Both the position numbers and the translations under genes were made by a program. A DNA stretch of 39,077 nt from Chitinophaga pinensis (GTDB taxonomy: Bacteria > Pseudomonadota > Gammaproteobacteria > Burkholderiales > SG8-41), in assembly GCA_943329075.2 (NCBI GenBank), contig CALQCM020000040.1, positions 1 through 39,077 of the forward strand, read 5' to 3'. Shown here one piece after another: positions 14,549 to 23,566 of the stretch; the stretch's first letter is position 1; every line of letters begins with the position of its first letter. The notes beneath the pieces are model-generated. The model worked only from the letters and a program-made list of their open reading frames with translations. It ran no database searches and was not told where the DNA came from.

Positions 14549-15634
14549 TTACGCCGACAGCGGCAGCTTGACCTGCCGCCCGGTATCGGCGGCGAGTTCA
14601 ATCGCCAGCGTGGTTTCGAGGTTGGCGCGCGCTTCCTGCGGCGTCGCCAGCACGCACTTTTTGCCGGTGGCGAGATGATCGAGCCAGGCACGCGTTTCGT
14701 TCGCGATCGGGCCCCAGAAATCGCCCAGTGCCCAGTCGCCCGGCGTGCCGCTACCCATGAACACCATGTTGACGTTGTGATCGGGCAGATAGACGTGCGG
14801 CACGCCCTTCTCGCTGTACATGATCTGGTCGGTGTGATCATCGTCGAGAATCATCACGCCCTCACTGCCAAGGATTTCGACACGCGCGGCGTGTCCAAGA
14901 GAGGGATATTTTTCCGGCAGCGCGTAACAGACGCCGAGATTCACCACCGCACCGTTCGAATAACTGAGGATCGCCCAACTGACGTCGTCGACATCGTGGC
15001 CGGCGGCTTTCAGCACGCCCTTCTGTCCGCGCGCATACACCTCGACCGGCGAACCGGTATCGAGCAGCCAGTTGGCGAGATCAACGTAATAGGTCAGTGC
15101 ATCGACCACCGGTGTGGCATGCGGATTACGCCCGAGCATCGCCAGCGCCTGTGAGCGTGAGTTGTAGACGCGCATTGCCGCGCCGATCACGCGGCCGATG
15201 CGCCCCTGCACGATCTGTTCCTTCGCCAGCAGATAGCGGTCTTTGTAGCGGCGGCTGTAACCGACGCGCACCTCGACACCTGCTTTCGTCGACGCGGCGA
15301 TGATACGGTCGGCGTCCGCCGTCGTCAGCGCAATCGGTTTCTCGACCAGCACCGGCTTGCCGAGTTCGATCGCCGCCAGCACCGCATCAAGATGCTCGCC
15401 CTCGCTGGTCGAGACGATCACCGCATTGACCTCGGGGTGCGCGATGATGGCGCGATTGTCGGTCGAGGCCACGCTCGCACCGACCGCCTTCGCCAGCTTC
15501 TGCGCATTGGCCTCGACGAGGTCTGAAACCGCGATGAATCTGACCGCCGGATGTTCCGCCGCCAGCCGCGAGCGCAGCGTGCCGATGCGGCCCGAGCCGA
15601 TGACTGCGATACCAAGTTGTTTGCGTTCGATCAT
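14549..15634 (-). CDS. Gfo/Idh/MocA family oxidoreductase
   Basis: A 361-residue NAD(P)-dependent dehydrogenase of the Gfo/Idh/MocA family, related to inositol 2-dehydrogenase. The Rossmann motif is AVIGSGRIGTLRSR (about 9-22). VLVEKPIALTTADADRI carries the conserved EKP lysine. The C-terminal alpha/beta domain includes GHDVDDVSWAILSYSNGAVVNL and VEILGSEGVMILDDDH. The ATG at 15634 has GGGAGA upstream; longer upstream reading enters the cyclopropane synthase gene and is rejected. It is 74 nt after the last gene of the fatty-acid operon, so read-through is possible, but the function (sugar or polyol oxidation) looks unrelated. Confidence 0.9.
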   Translation of the reverse strand: MIERKQLGIAVIGSGRIGTLRSRLAAEHPAVRFIAVSDLVEANAQKLAKAVGASVASTDNRAIIAHPEVNAVIVSTSEGEHLDAVLAAIELGKPVLVEKPIALTTADADRIIAASTKAGVEVRVGYSRRYKDRYLLAKEQIVQGRIGRVIGAAMRVYNSRSQALAMLGRNPHATPVVDALTYYVDLANWLLDTGSPVEVYARGQKGVLKAAGHDVDDVSWAILSYSNGAVVNLGVCYALPEKYPSLGHAARVEILGSEGVMILDDDHTDQIMYSEKGVPHVYLPDHNVNMVFMGSGTPGDWALGDFWGPIANETRAWLDHLATGKKCVLATPQEARANLETTLAIELAADTGRQVKLPLSA

Positions 15635-15708
15635 GTCTTCTCCCGCCTGCATTTTCGCACAGGACGGGCAAAACATGGCGCGCTCGACAGTCAGGCCCGG
15701 CGGATTCC

Positions 15709-16971
15709 CTACAGCGCCGGCCGCGCCAGCGGTTTGATGAACAGCATTTGCGCGTCGCCGATGACACGCTCGATGAACCCGCCCTCGCAATAGCAGAAGT
15801 AGAACTCCCACATACGGATGAATTCCTCGGGATAGCCGAGTGCCCGCACCCGCTCGAGATTGGCGAAGAGGTTTTCGCGCCAGCAACGCAATGTGGTTGC
15901 GTAATGTTCGCCGATGTCGAGCAGATCAACCAGCCGCATGTCGGTGACGCGCGCCACAGCGTCGGTGATGACTGTCACCGAGGGAATGCAACTGCCGGGA
16001 AAAATATGGCGCTGTATGAAATCGACCGCATCGCGGGCCGACTCGTAACGCTGGTCGGCGATGGTGATCGCCTGCAACAGCATCATGCCGTCAGGCTTGA
16101 GCAGCGCGCCGCATTGCCTGAAATAAGCGTCGTAGTAGCGGTGCCCCACCGCCTCGATCATTTCGATCGACACCAGCTTGTCATACTGGCCGCGCAGGTC
16201 GCGGTAGTCTTCCTGCAGCAGGGTAATGCGGTCGGCAAGGCCCGCAGCATCGATGCGTTCGCGCGCCAGGTCGTATTGCTGCCGTGAAATCGTCGTCGTC
16301 GTAACGCGGCAGCCGTAACGCCCCGCCGCATGCAATGCCATCGCGCCCCAGCCGGTGCCGATTTCCAGCAGATGATCACCGGGCTTGAGTTCGAGGCGGC
16401 GGCAGATGCGGTCGAGTTTCGCCAGCGAGGCTGCTTCGAGCGACATGCCGGCGCGTTCGAAAATCGCCGCCGAATACATCATCGTCGGATCGAGAAACGC
16501 GCGAAAGAAATCGTTGCCCAGATCATAGTGGGCGGCAATGTTGCGGCGACTGCCGCGGCGGCTATTGCGCGCCGCCCAGTGCAATGCACTGCGCAGCGGC
16601 GCGGCCAGACGCGCGAGGCCGCTCTCCATGCCGTTTACGACCTGCAGGTTGCCGGCAAGCACACGCATCACCGCCGTCAGATCATCGGCACTCCAGTATC
16701 CCGCCATATAGGCTTCGCCGGCGCCGATCGAGCCGCCGAAGGCGAGTTCGGTGTAGAAGCGCGGATCATGCACGCGCACTGTCGCGTTTAGGGCACACCG
16801 CGCGGACCGCGCGCCGAATTCCAGCGTGCGGCCGGCGTCTTCGATGCGCAGCACACCGTGCTCGATGGCCGCCAGGCGCGCCAGCACGGCGCGGCGCGCA
16901 ATTTTCTCGAACAGGTTGCCGCCGGCTTTGAGGCGCGGCAGATCTATCGGATGGAGGGTGGTCGTTTTCAT
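15709..16971 (-). CDS. cfa: Cyclopropane-fatty-acyl-phospholipid synthase (Cfa family)
   Basis: A 420-residue SAM-dependent methyltransferase of the Cfa family, which methylenates cis double bonds of membrane phospholipid acyl chains. Seen: [19 protein letters not shown] (about 145-163), the SAM motif [33 protein letters not shown], and the C-terminal [17 protein letters not shown] signature. The ATG at 16971 overlaps the DUF1365 stop by 4 nt. It is the last gene of a ten-gene overlapping operon headed by a CarH/LitR regulator. That gene order is familiar from light- and singlet-oxygen-regulated operons in proteobacteria. A second methyltransferase of this superfamily at 22456 suggests two different acyl-chain modifications. 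Confidence 0.92.
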   Translation of the reverse strand: MKTTTLHPIDLPRLKAGGNLFEKIARRAVLARLAAIEHGVLRIEDAGRTLEFGARSARCALNATVRVHDPRFYTELAFGGSIGAGEAYMAGYWSADDLTAVMRVLAGNLQVVNGMESGLARLAAPLRSALHWAARNSRRGSRRNIAAHYDLGNDFFRAFLDPTMMYSAAIFERAGMSLEAASLAKLDRICRRLELKPGDHLLEIGTGWGAMALHAAGRYGCRVTTTTISRQQYDLARERIDAAGLADRITLLQEDYRDLRGQYDKLVSIEMIEAVGHRYYDAYFRQCGALLKPDGMMLLQAITIADQRYESARDAVDFIQRHIFPGSCIPSVTVITDAVARVTDMRLVDLLDIGEHYATTLRCWRENLFANLERVRALGYPEEFIRMWEFYFCYCEGGFIERVIGDAQMLFIKPLARPAL

Positions 16972-17756
16972 GTTTTCGGGGCGGAATGTAAAGGCGGCGC
17001 CTTGCCGGGATGGGTGTGAACCGGCACGCGCTTGAGCCACAAGCGCAAGGCCTGCCAGTGAATTGCCACCATCACCTGCAGCGTCATCAGCGGAAAGCGC
17101 AACAGCGCGAGCGCCAGTTGCAGGCCGCTGGCCGGCGCGCGCCGCAGGCGCAGGGTGGCATCGAACAGCCTGGCGCCCGCGTCTGTGTTTTCATGCAGCG
17201 CCATATGCGCGCTGAGTTGCTCCTCCGGGCGGCTGAAATGCCAGTCATAGACAAGATCCATCGGCATGAACGGGGAAACATGCATCGCCTTGCCGCTGCG
17301 ATAGGCGAGATGCCGGTCGTGACGCGGCAGCAGAGGTTCGTCCAGCACGTAACAATGGCGCTCGCCCCACGGCGTGTTGTTGACCTCGGCAACGATGCAT
17401 TCGATGTTCACGCCGGCGGCATCGAAGCAGTAGTAAAAACTCACCGGGTTGAAGCAATAACCGAAGTAACGAAGATGGGTCAACAGGCGGATCGGTCCCG
17501 TCGGACGCACACCGCGACGGCTTTCGACCAGGTCGCGCACCGCCGTGTCGAGCGGCACCGCCGCATCTCCCAGATGATCGGCGCGCTCAAACCGCGCCAG
17601 CGCCGCGCGGCGCGCCGACCATAACCAGCGTCCGCGGAACACGCGGTCAAGCTCGGCGAGATCGAGATACACCATGAACAGCGGATAGCCGAACACGTGC
17701 GGGCGCGGCGCAAAGCGCCGGTGCCTAAGCGACCCGTGATAAATCGCGCTGTGCAT
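16968..17756 (-). CDS. DUF1365 family protein (COG3496)
   Basis: A 262-residue DUF1365 protein. Recognised features are the start [49 protein letters not shown] (about 94-113) and [17 protein letters not shown]. The family has no settled activity. It nearly always sits between a COG2907 flavoprotein and a Cfa-type methyltransferase, as it does here, so a role in acyl-chain modification is likely by association. The ATG at 17756 (or 17762, two codons earlier) lies inside the end of the flavoprotein gene, a 32-nt overlap. The stop overlaps the cfa start by 4 nt. Confidence 0.9.
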   Translation of the reverse strand: MHSAIYHGSLRHRRFAPRPHVFGYPLFMVYLDLAELDRVFRGRWLWSARRAALARFERADHLGDAAVPLDTAVRDLVESRRGVRPTGPIRLLTHLRYFGYCFNPVSFYYCFDAAGVNIECIVAEVNNTPWGERHCYVLDEPLLPRHDRHLAYRSGKAMHVSPFMPMDLVYDWHFSRPEEQLSAHMALHENTDAGARLFDATLRLRRAPASGLQLALALLRFPLMTLQVMVAIHWQALRLWLKRVPVHTHPGKAPPLHSAPKT

Positions 17757-18996
17757 GGGCATTGTGTTCGAAGTGTTGCAGCGCATTGAGCGCGCTGACG
17801 ACACCGTCCTCGTGAAAACCGAAGCGCCAGTAGGCGCCGCAGAAATAGCTGCCGTTGACGCCGTTGATCTCATGCTGGCGCTGCTGCGCCGCCACCGCGG
17901 CCGGGGTGAACAACGGGTGATCATAGGAGAGACGCTTGATGATTCTGTCCGGCGCGATCGCCTCACCGCGGTTGAGCGTCACGCAAAACGTGTGCCGCGA
18001 ATGCAGGCTCTGCAGAATATTCATGTTGTAGGTAAGCGCCACCTGCGTGCCGTCCTGCGGCAGCACATGATAGTTCCACGCCGCCCAGGCGCGCCGCGCG
18101 CGCGGCAGTATCGAGCAGTCGGTATGCAGGATCACCTCGTTGCGCTGGTAGGCAATAGCCCCCAGCACCTCGCGCTCCAGCGGCGAAGCGTCGCCGAGCA
18201 GGCGCAGCGCCTGGTCTGAATGGCAGGCAAAAAAGACCTGGTCGAACGTTTCCGGCGCCGCATCGCGCACCTTCACCAGCACGCGCCCGCGCGAGCGCAG
18301 CACCGTTTCCACCGCTGCGTTCAGGCGTATGTGCCGGCGGAACGGCGCCACCAGCTTTTCCACATAACGCGCCGAGCCGCCGCGGATGGCGCGCCACTGC
18401 GGCCGCGCATCCACCGACAACATGCCGTGGTTGTGGAAAAAGCGCACAAAAAAACGCGCTGGAAAACCCAGCATGCGCTCCGGATCGGTGGACCAGATCG
18501 CCGCCCCCATCGGCAGCAGATAGTTGTCGATGAAAATGCGCGGGTAGCGGCGCTGCCGCAGGTATTCGCCCAGCGTAATTTCACCGCCGTCTTCAAGCAA
18601 GCGCGGCGCTTCGCGGTTGAAACGCATAATGGCGGCAAGCAGACGGTAGAACGCGGGATTCAGCAGATTGCGCCGCTGCGCAAAAAGCGTGTCGAGCGTG
18701 GTGCCGTTGTACTCGAGGCCACTGGTTTCGTTGCGCACACTGAAACTCATCGCACTGGGTTGCGCTTCGACGCCGATTTCTTCGAGCAGTTTGATGAAAT
18801 TCGGATAGGTCCAGTCGTTGAAAACGATGAAGCCGGTGTCGATCTGATGGCGCTCGCCGTCGATCTCGATATCGTGCGTATGCGTGTGCCCGCCGATATG
18901 CGAGGCCGCCTCGAAGACGGTGATATCGTGATCACGGTGCAGGCCGCGCGCGACGACGTTGCCGGCGATGCCGCTGCCGATAATGGCGATTCTCAC
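17725..18996 (-). CDS. FAD/NAD(P)-binding oxidoreductase (COG2907, amine-oxidase-like)
   Basis: A 423-residue flavoprotein of the amine oxidase/phytoene desaturase superfamily. The N-terminal FAD motif [16 protein letters not shown] and [13 protein letters not shown] are clear, as are [15 protein letters not shown] (about 53-67), [16 protein letters not shown] and the C-terminal [23 protein letters not shown], which closes the FAD site. Related proteins accompany Cfa-like enzymes and are linked with furan fatty acid formation in Rhodobacter (from memory of that literature; the exact ortholog is not established here). Predicted to oxidise a methylated acyl intermediate. Start overlaps the desaturase stop by 4 nt. 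Confidence 0.9.
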   Translation of the reverse strand: MRIAIIGSGIAGNVVARGLHRDHDITVFEAASHIGGHTHTHDIEIDGERHQIDTGFIVFNDWTYPNFIKLLEEIGVEAQPSAMSFSVRNETSGLEYNGTTLDTLFAQRRNLLNPAFYRLLAAIMRFNREAPRLLEDGGEITLGEYLRQRRYPRIFIDNYLLPMGAAIWSTDPERMLGFPARFFVRFFHNHGMLSVDARPQWRAIRGGSARYVEKLVAPFRRHIRLNAAVETVLRSRGRVLVKVRDAAPETFDQVFFACHSDQALRLLGDASPLEREVLGAIAYQRNEVILHTDCSILPRARRAWAAWNYHVLPQDGTQVALTYNMNILQSLHSRHTFCVTLNRGEAIAPDRIIKRLSYDHPLFTPAAVAAQQRQHEINGVNGSYFCGAYWRFGFHEDGVVSALNALQHFEHNAHAQRDLSRVA

Positions 18997-19931
18997 AGCG
19001 CCCCGCCGGCGGCGCGGCGCGCGCCGAGCAAGCGCGGCGGCACGACGCGCAGATCGCGGATGATACCGAGCGCCTCAAGCAAGCGCAGGCCGCAATAGGT
19101 CAGATCGATTTCCCACCAGTAAAAACCCTGCCGCGCCGCGCCGGGAAAATGGTGGTGGTTGTTGTGCCAGCCTTCGCCGAAGGTCAGCAAAGCCAGCCAG
19201 AGGTTGTTGCGCGAGCCATCGCGGGTGGCGTAACGACGCCAGCCGAAACGGTGCGCCAGCGAATTGATGGTGAAGGTGGCCTGATAGAGCACCACAGTCG
19301 AAATGCAGAAACCCCATACCACCAGTTGCGCGCCGCTGGTCGCGAGGGCCGGAACGTACACCGCGCACCATTCGCCCGCCGCATACAACGACAGCGCCAG
19401 CAGCAACGGCACCAGCGCGTCGTAGCGATCGAGAAAACGCAATTCCGGATAACGTGCAAGGTCGGCCACCAGCGCGGTGCGTGTTGCGAAATTCTCCCGC
19501 GCCAGAAACCAGCCCATGTGGCTCCAGAGAAAACCGTGTTGCAGCGGCGAATGCGCATCGGCGGCGCGGTCGGAATTGGCGTGGTGGTGGCGGTGGTGCG
19601 AGGCCCACCATAGCGGGCCGCGCTGGACGGCGGCCGCACCCAACACGGCAAACACGAGTTGCGCCGCGCGCGAGGTGCGAAACGCGTTGTGCGAAAAATA
19701 GCGGTGGTAGAACCCCGTGATGGCGAACATGCGCAACGCATACAACACAGCGGCGACCAGCACCGCGGTCGTGCTCACGCCGACCCACAACACGCCAAGG
19801 CAGCCCAGATGCAGACCGATAAACGGCAGCAGGCGCGCCCAGTCGAAACGGCGCGCCGGCGCGCCGTCATCGGCATAGGCATCGAACCAGCGCGCGACGC
19901 TGGCGAAAAAACCGCGTCGCTTCAATTCCAT
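18993..19931 (-). CDS. Membrane fatty acid desaturase (delta-9 type)
   Basis: A 312-residue integral membrane di-iron desaturase. The three histidine boxes are complete: HRYFSH (about 75-80), HRHHH (about 112-116) and HNNHHH (about 252-257). Hydrophobic segments surround them (LPFIGLHLGCLGVLWVGV, TTAVLVAAVLYALRMF, LVPLLLALSLYAAG). The family inserts a cis double bond in acyl-CoA or acyl-lipid, which would supply the olefin that Cfa-type enzymes use. Start at ATG 19931 overlaps the lipocalin stop by 10 nt. Its place inside the modification operon supports a substrate-providing role. Confidence 0.92.
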   Translation of the reverse strand: MELKRRGFFASVARWFDAYADDGAPARRFDWARLLPFIGLHLGCLGVLWVGVSTTAVLVAAVLYALRMFAITGFYHRYFSHNAFRTSRAAQLVFAVLGAAAVQRGPLWWASHHRHHHANSDRAADAHSPLQHGFLWSHMGWFLARENFATRTALVADLARYPELRFLDRYDALVPLLLALSLYAAGEWCAVYVPALATSGAQLVVWGFCISTVVLYQATFTINSLAHRFGWRRYATRDGSRNNLWLALLTFGEGWHNNHHHFPGAARQGFYWWEIDLTYCGLRLLEALGIIRDLRVVPPRLLGARRAAGGAL

Positions 19932-20464
19932 CGCTGCGGCACTTTTTCAATTTTCGCGACGTCGTAGCCCTGCGCGCCAATCAGTTTGACGAGGCGCTGG
20001 TACTCGTCGTCCGGGATCGCCGGCGCGCGCGCCATGATCCAGACGTAATCGCGCTGGATGCGGCTGATCACCGTCACGCTGTAATCGTCGGCCAGATAGG
20101 TGATGCGGTAGTCGGCCTTGATCGGCCACAGAAACTGCATGCCCCACAGGGCATTGGTTTCGCGATCGACGACAAAACCGCGCGGCGTATAGCGCTTCGC
20201 CTCGCCGTCGAAACCGCCAGCGCGAAAGGTAAAGGTCGTGGCAATCGTGCCGTCGGCGTCAAGGCGGTACGATTCGACCGCATTATGCGCACCCTTTTCA
20301 ATGAACGTCGGAATGCTGGCAATCACATACCACGGCCCCATGAAACGCGGCAGATCGACCTGCGGCACCGTCGGCAGCGGCGCCGGGTTCTGGCAGCCGC
20401 CCAGCAACAGGGTCGCGGCAGCGCACGATAACAAGCGGAATTTTTTCAGAAGTGCCTCCATCAT
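19922..20464 (-). CDS. Outer-membrane lipocalin lipoprotein (Blc-like), first copy
   Basis: A 180-residue lipocalin. A lipobox LLGGC (about residue 23) predicts a lipoprotein. The lipocalin signature RFMGPWYVIASIPTFIEKGAHN, then NALWGMQFLWPIKADYRITYL and DYVWIMARAPAIPDDEY match bacterial Blc. The family binds fatty acids or lysophospholipids at the outer membrane. Its ATG at 20464 overlaps the upstream stop as ATGA. A second lipocalin gene is at 24723 on the other side of the shared promoter region; the two are only distant paralogs. Here it probably handles modified or damaged acyl chains (inference). Confidence 0.9.
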   Translation of the reverse strand: MMEALLKKFRLLSCAAATLLLGGCQNPAPLPTVPQVDLPRFMGPWYVIASIPTFIEKGAHNAVESYRLDADGTIATTFTFRAGGFDGEAKRYTPRGFVVDRETNALWGMQFLWPIKADYRITYLADDYSVTVISRIQRDYVWIMARAPAIPDDEYQRLVKLIGAQGYDVAKIEKVPQRWN

Positions 20465-21108
20465 TTCAACGCATAACGCAGGCGGCGCCCGCCCGCCAGT
20501 GTCGATTCGAGCGCCAGCCACTCGTCGCTCGGCGAATACCAGAGATCAATCGGATTTTTTGGGCCGGTGATGCGATAGCGCTTGGCCGCCACCGGCGCGC
20601 CGCGCACTGCAATTGTTTCGTTGCCCATATCGACGATGCGCGCCGGCTCAAGCGCACCGGTCTGCGCATTGAGCAACAGCGTCTGACGCAGCATCTGCGG
20701 GTTCCAGTAGGCAAAACTCATGACGCATCCAGCGAAGTCTGCGCGGCTCTTGCCGGTGTTGACCGTCAGGCGGTCACCCGCGATCACCGCATCGACCATG
20801 AGCTTCTCGCCGTTGTCATCGGTGCTCGCCTGCAGACTATCGAGACAATCGCCGCGCCAGCGTTCGACGGCATTGTGCGTGTAACGATAGGCGGTGATGA
20901 ACAGTATTTTGACCTCAAAACGCGTTTCGCTTTTGAGCTCGCGCACGCCCCCCTGATCCGTCAGGGTGAAGCGATGATAACCGATGCGGGCGTCGTCGAG
21001 AAACGCCTGAAAGTCCCACACGCGCGTCTGCGCGGCGGCGCCACTGGTGCAAAGCGCGGCGACCACGCCGCATATCAATCGCGCATTGCGCGGCGTCAGC
21101 AAGTTCAC
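20461..21108 (-). CDS. Secreted DUF6134-like protein
   Basis: A 215-residue exported protein. The signal peptide ends near GAA-AQTRVWDF. The conserved-looking core is FQAFLDDARIGYHRFTL (about 33-49), LKSETRFEVKILFITAYRYTH, MSFAYWNPQMLRQTLLLNAQTG and YRITGPKNPIDLWYSP. It is probably the family annotated DUF6134 (moderate certainty), found in Cfa/DUF1365 operons, function unknown. The pattern of paired beta strands resembles lipid- or polymer-binding beta-rich proteins such as DUF3108, but that is weak. Start and stop both overlap neighbours by 4 nt. Confidence 0.8.
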   Translation of the reverse strand: MNLLTPRNARLICGVVAALCTSGAAAQTRVWDFQAFLDDARIGYHRFTLTDQGGVRELKSETRFEVKILFITAYRYTHNAVERWRGDCLDSLQASTDDNGEKLMVDAVIAGDRLTVNTGKSRADFAGCVMSFAYWNPQMLRQTLLLNAQTGALEPARIVDMGNETIAVRGAPVAAKRYRITGPKNPIDLWYSPSDEWLALESTLAGGRRLRYALK

Positions 21109-21899
21109 CGGCGGTCTCCTTTCGGCAGCCCCGGAAAAAACGCATTGGTCCGCACAATGTATTCGCGATAGGCGGGCCGCCGCTCACCGATATCTTTTTC
21201 CAGCAGCGCAACCCCCGATATCCTGAGCAATAGCACCGACATCAGCAGCGGGGAAACGATGGCCCACCAACCGCCGGCCGCACAGGCTATGACATAAAAT
21301 CCCCACCACACGCAACATTCGCCGAAGTAATTCGGATGACGTGTATAGCGCCACAAGCCGCGGTCCATCACGCCGCCCGCAGTGCCGGCGCGCCGCCTGA
21401 ATTGCGCAAGCTGCCAGTCCGCCACGCTCTCGAAGATGAAACCGGACAAAACCAGCGCTGCGCCGGCGACGTCCAGCCAGCCCGGCGCGGCACCACCCTC
21501 GATTGCCGCCAACAGCGGCAGAGAAACAATCCACGCGAGCAGCGCCTGCAGCGTGAACACCAGATAAAAACTTTTCCACTCGAAATGCGGTTGATTGCGC
21601 GCGCGGATCGCGCGGTAGCGATAGTCCTCTGCATCGCCCCAGTTGCGCCACGTGATATGCGCGGAGAGCCGCAGCGCCCACAGGGTCAACAGCGTCATGA
21701 CCAGCGCAGTGCGCGGCCCGCTGGCCGGCAGCAGCGTCGCGTAGACCACCCCGCCACCCAAAATCAGCAGCGACCAGACGCCGTCGACGATGCTGACGTC
21801 CGCCTTGAGCAGACTCACCACCCACGTCAGGGCGCCGATCGCAAGCATCACGGCGAGGCCGCCGAGCAAAGCGAAAATCACAGGACTCAGCGTGTTCAT
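21105..21899 (-). CDS. DUF1295 membrane protein (steroid 5-alpha-reductase-like)
   Basis: A 264-residue polytopic protein of the DUF1295/COG3752 family, related to steroid 5-alpha-reductases and isoprenylcysteine methyltransferases. Hydrophobic segments begin with VIFALLGGLAVMLAIGALTWVV. The family motif region ALRLSAHITWRNWGDAEDYRY (about 83-103) and the C-terminal GLWRYTRHPNYFGECCVWWGFY are clear. The latter binds a cofactor in relatives. The ATG at 21899 overlaps the DUF2878 stop by 4 nt; reading further upstream runs into DUF2878. The family is frequent in Cfa operons and may reduce an acyl double bond, which is inference. Confidence 0.9.
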   Translation of the reverse strand: MNTLSPVIFALLGGLAVMLAIGALTWVVSLLKADVSIVDGVWSLLILGGGVVYATLLPASGPRTALVMTLLTLWALRLSAHITWRNWGDAEDYRYRAIRARNQPHFEWKSFYLVFTLQALLAWIVSLPLLAAIEGGAAPGWLDVAGAALVLSGFIFESVADWQLAQFRRRAGTAGGVMDRGLWRYTRHPNYFGECCVWWGFYVIACAAGGWWAIVSPLLMSVLLLRISGVALLEKDIGERRPAYREYIVRTNAFFPGLPKGDRR

Positions 21900-22459
21900 A
21901 TCGCCGGCGCTCTTTCGCGCGCCAGCCGCAGGAGCAGCGGCGTGAATAGGCCCCAGCCGATCGACAATGCGACCAGCGCGTGCAGCGGTTCGACCAGAAT
22001 CACCGCGCCCAGACGCAGGCCGCCCCAGTACGCCAGCGGGCCGGCAATCGCACCGAGTGCCGCCGCGGTGAGCAGGCGCGCCTGCAGCCACGCCAGTGAA
22101 TGCCTGAGCGTGATAGCGAACAACGCCCATAATGCAAGAATCCAGTACGGCGCCACGCCGGCGATGAAAAATCCCGAGCTGAAGTCAAGCCAGCCCAGCA
22201 TGACCAGCGCGCTGTCCCAGACGATGCCGATCAGCAGCGCCATGGCGACCAACCGGATCTCCCGCCGCGGTTGCTCTGCAAAAAACACATGCGTCACGAT
22301 GATGACCGCCGCGAACGCAGTGCCGGCCCACGGCAGGCCGTGCGCCGCGCCCAGCACGCAGGCGAACCAGCCCGCCTGAAACGCCACAAAATTAGCGATC
22401 ACACGCGGGGTTGCCGGCGTGCTCACGGGCGCGCGCTGCCGGGCGGCAAAAACATTCAC
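21896..22459 (-). CDS. DUF2878 membrane protein
   Basis: A 187-residue inner-membrane protein starting at a GTG whose GTGA overlaps the upstream methyltransferase stop. Hydrophobic helices: NFVAFQAGWFACVLGAA, GTAFAAVIIVTHVFF, VAMALLIGIVWDSALVMLGW, PYWILALWALFAITL, then a C-terminal pair. The IVWDSALVMLGW and HSLAWLQ segments fit DUF2878, a family known mainly from Cfa/DUF1365/DUF1295 operons. No enzymatic motif is evident. A membrane partner for the acyl-modification enzymes is a guess from context. Confidence 0.85.
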   Translation of the reverse strand: MNVFAARQRAPVSTPATPRVIANFVAFQAGWFACVLGAAHGLPWAGTAFAAVIIVTHVFFAEQPRREIRLVAMALLIGIVWDSALVMLGWLDFSSGFFIAGVAPYWILALWALFAITLRHSLAWLQARLLTAAALGAIAGPLAYWGGLRLGAVILVEPLHALVALSIGWGLFTPLLLRLARERAPAI

Positions 22460-23556
22460 GACCGACGCTCGAAAAGATAATGGCTGACCCACCACTCGTT
22501 GCCGTTCGCGTAACCGAACAGTTCGGCGCAGGCCATGAAAAACAGACGCCAGCGTGTCCACCAGACCGCGGCGTTGTCTGCGCCGTACGTCTGCGCGATG
22601 ACCGGCCACAGCGTGGCGCGGCGCGCATCCATATTGGCCAGCCACGCCTCCGCGGTGCGCGCATAGTGGCTGCCGTCCCAGCGCCAGCGCTGCAGCAATT
22701 GCAGATGGTCCTGAAAATGCAGCGCCAGATCGTCGCTCGGCATCATGCCGCCGGAGAAGAAGTAACGGCTCATCCAGTCACCGCTGTCGCGCTCGACAAA
22801 CAGGTAGGGCGTCAGGCGGTGCACAAAAACATGCATGAAAAAGCGGCCGCCGGGGCGGAGCCAGCCGGCGACACGACGGAACATCTCGGGCCAGTTGCGC
22901 ATATGTTCGAACATCTCGACCGACACCACGCGCTCGAAACGGTCGTCACTGTCGAAGGCATTCATGTCACAGGTGATGATGCGCACGTTGGTCAGGCCGC
23001 GGCGCGCCGCTTCCGCTTCGATATAGGCGCGCTGCGACTGCGAATTCGACACCGCCGTGATACGGCTGCGCGGAAACCGCGCCGCCATATAAAGCGTGAG
23101 CGAGCCCCAGCCGCAACCGAGTTCGAGAATGTGCTGGCCGTCGGCGAGTCCGGCGCGCCCGCAGGTCGCCTCGAGCGCCGCGGCCTCGGCGCCTTCAAGG
23201 GTCGTCACCCCGGCGGGCCACCAGCAGGCGCTGTACTTGCGGTGCGGCCCCAGCACGCCAGCGAAAAATTCGGCGGGCACCTCGTAATGCTGTTCGTTGG
23301 CCTTGTCCACCAGCAAGGCAACCTCAGCGTCGCGCAGAGCCGCCACGAACGCGATACTCGCCGCCGCCGCTGTTTCGGCATCGCCGGCGTGGATCTCCTG
23401 CAATCGTTCGCGGGTCAGGCGTCGTATGCCGGCGCGCAACACCGCGTCCGGCAACCAGCCGCGTTCGCTCAGCGCAATCGCACTACGTGCGGCCGACCAA
23501 CCGGCCGGCGCTTGATCTTCGCGCGGTCGCAATGCCGTGCGGTTCGTGCTGCTCAT
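22456..23556 (-). CDS. Cfa/CNMT-like SAM-dependent methyltransferase
   Basis: A 366-residue methyltransferase of the cyclopropane synthase superfamily, of the type resembling plant coclaurine N-methyltransferase-like proteins. Seen: KANEQHYEVPAEFFAGVLG (about 102-120), KYSACWWPAG, the SAM motif ILELGCGWGSLTLYMAARF, AVSNSQSQRAYIE and VVSVEMFEHMRNW. This subtype includes enzymes that add a methyl to unsaturated acyl chains on the route to furan fatty acids (UfaM), so it may do a different job from the Cfa at 15709; orthology to UfaM is not proven here. ATG at 23556 is 10 nt after the regulator stop. Confidence 0.88.
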   Translation of the reverse strand: MSSTNRTALRPREDQAPAGWSAARSAIALSERGWLPDAVLRAGIRRLTRERLQEIHAGDAETAAAASIAFVAALRDAEVALLVDKANEQHYEVPAEFFAGVLGPHRKYSACWWPAGVTTLEGAEAAALEATCGRAGLADGQHILELGCGWGSLTLYMAARFPRSRITAVSNSQSQRAYIEAEAARRGLTNVRIITCDMNAFDSDDRFERVVSVEMFEHMRNWPEMFRRVAGWLRPGGRFFMHVFVHRLTPYLFVERDSGDWMSRYFFSGGMMPSDDLALHFQDHLQLLQRWRWDGSHYARTAEAWLANMDARRATLWPVIAQTYGADNAAVWWTRWRLFFMACAELFGYANGNEWWVSHYLFERRS

Positions 23557-23566
23557 AAATGTTCCT

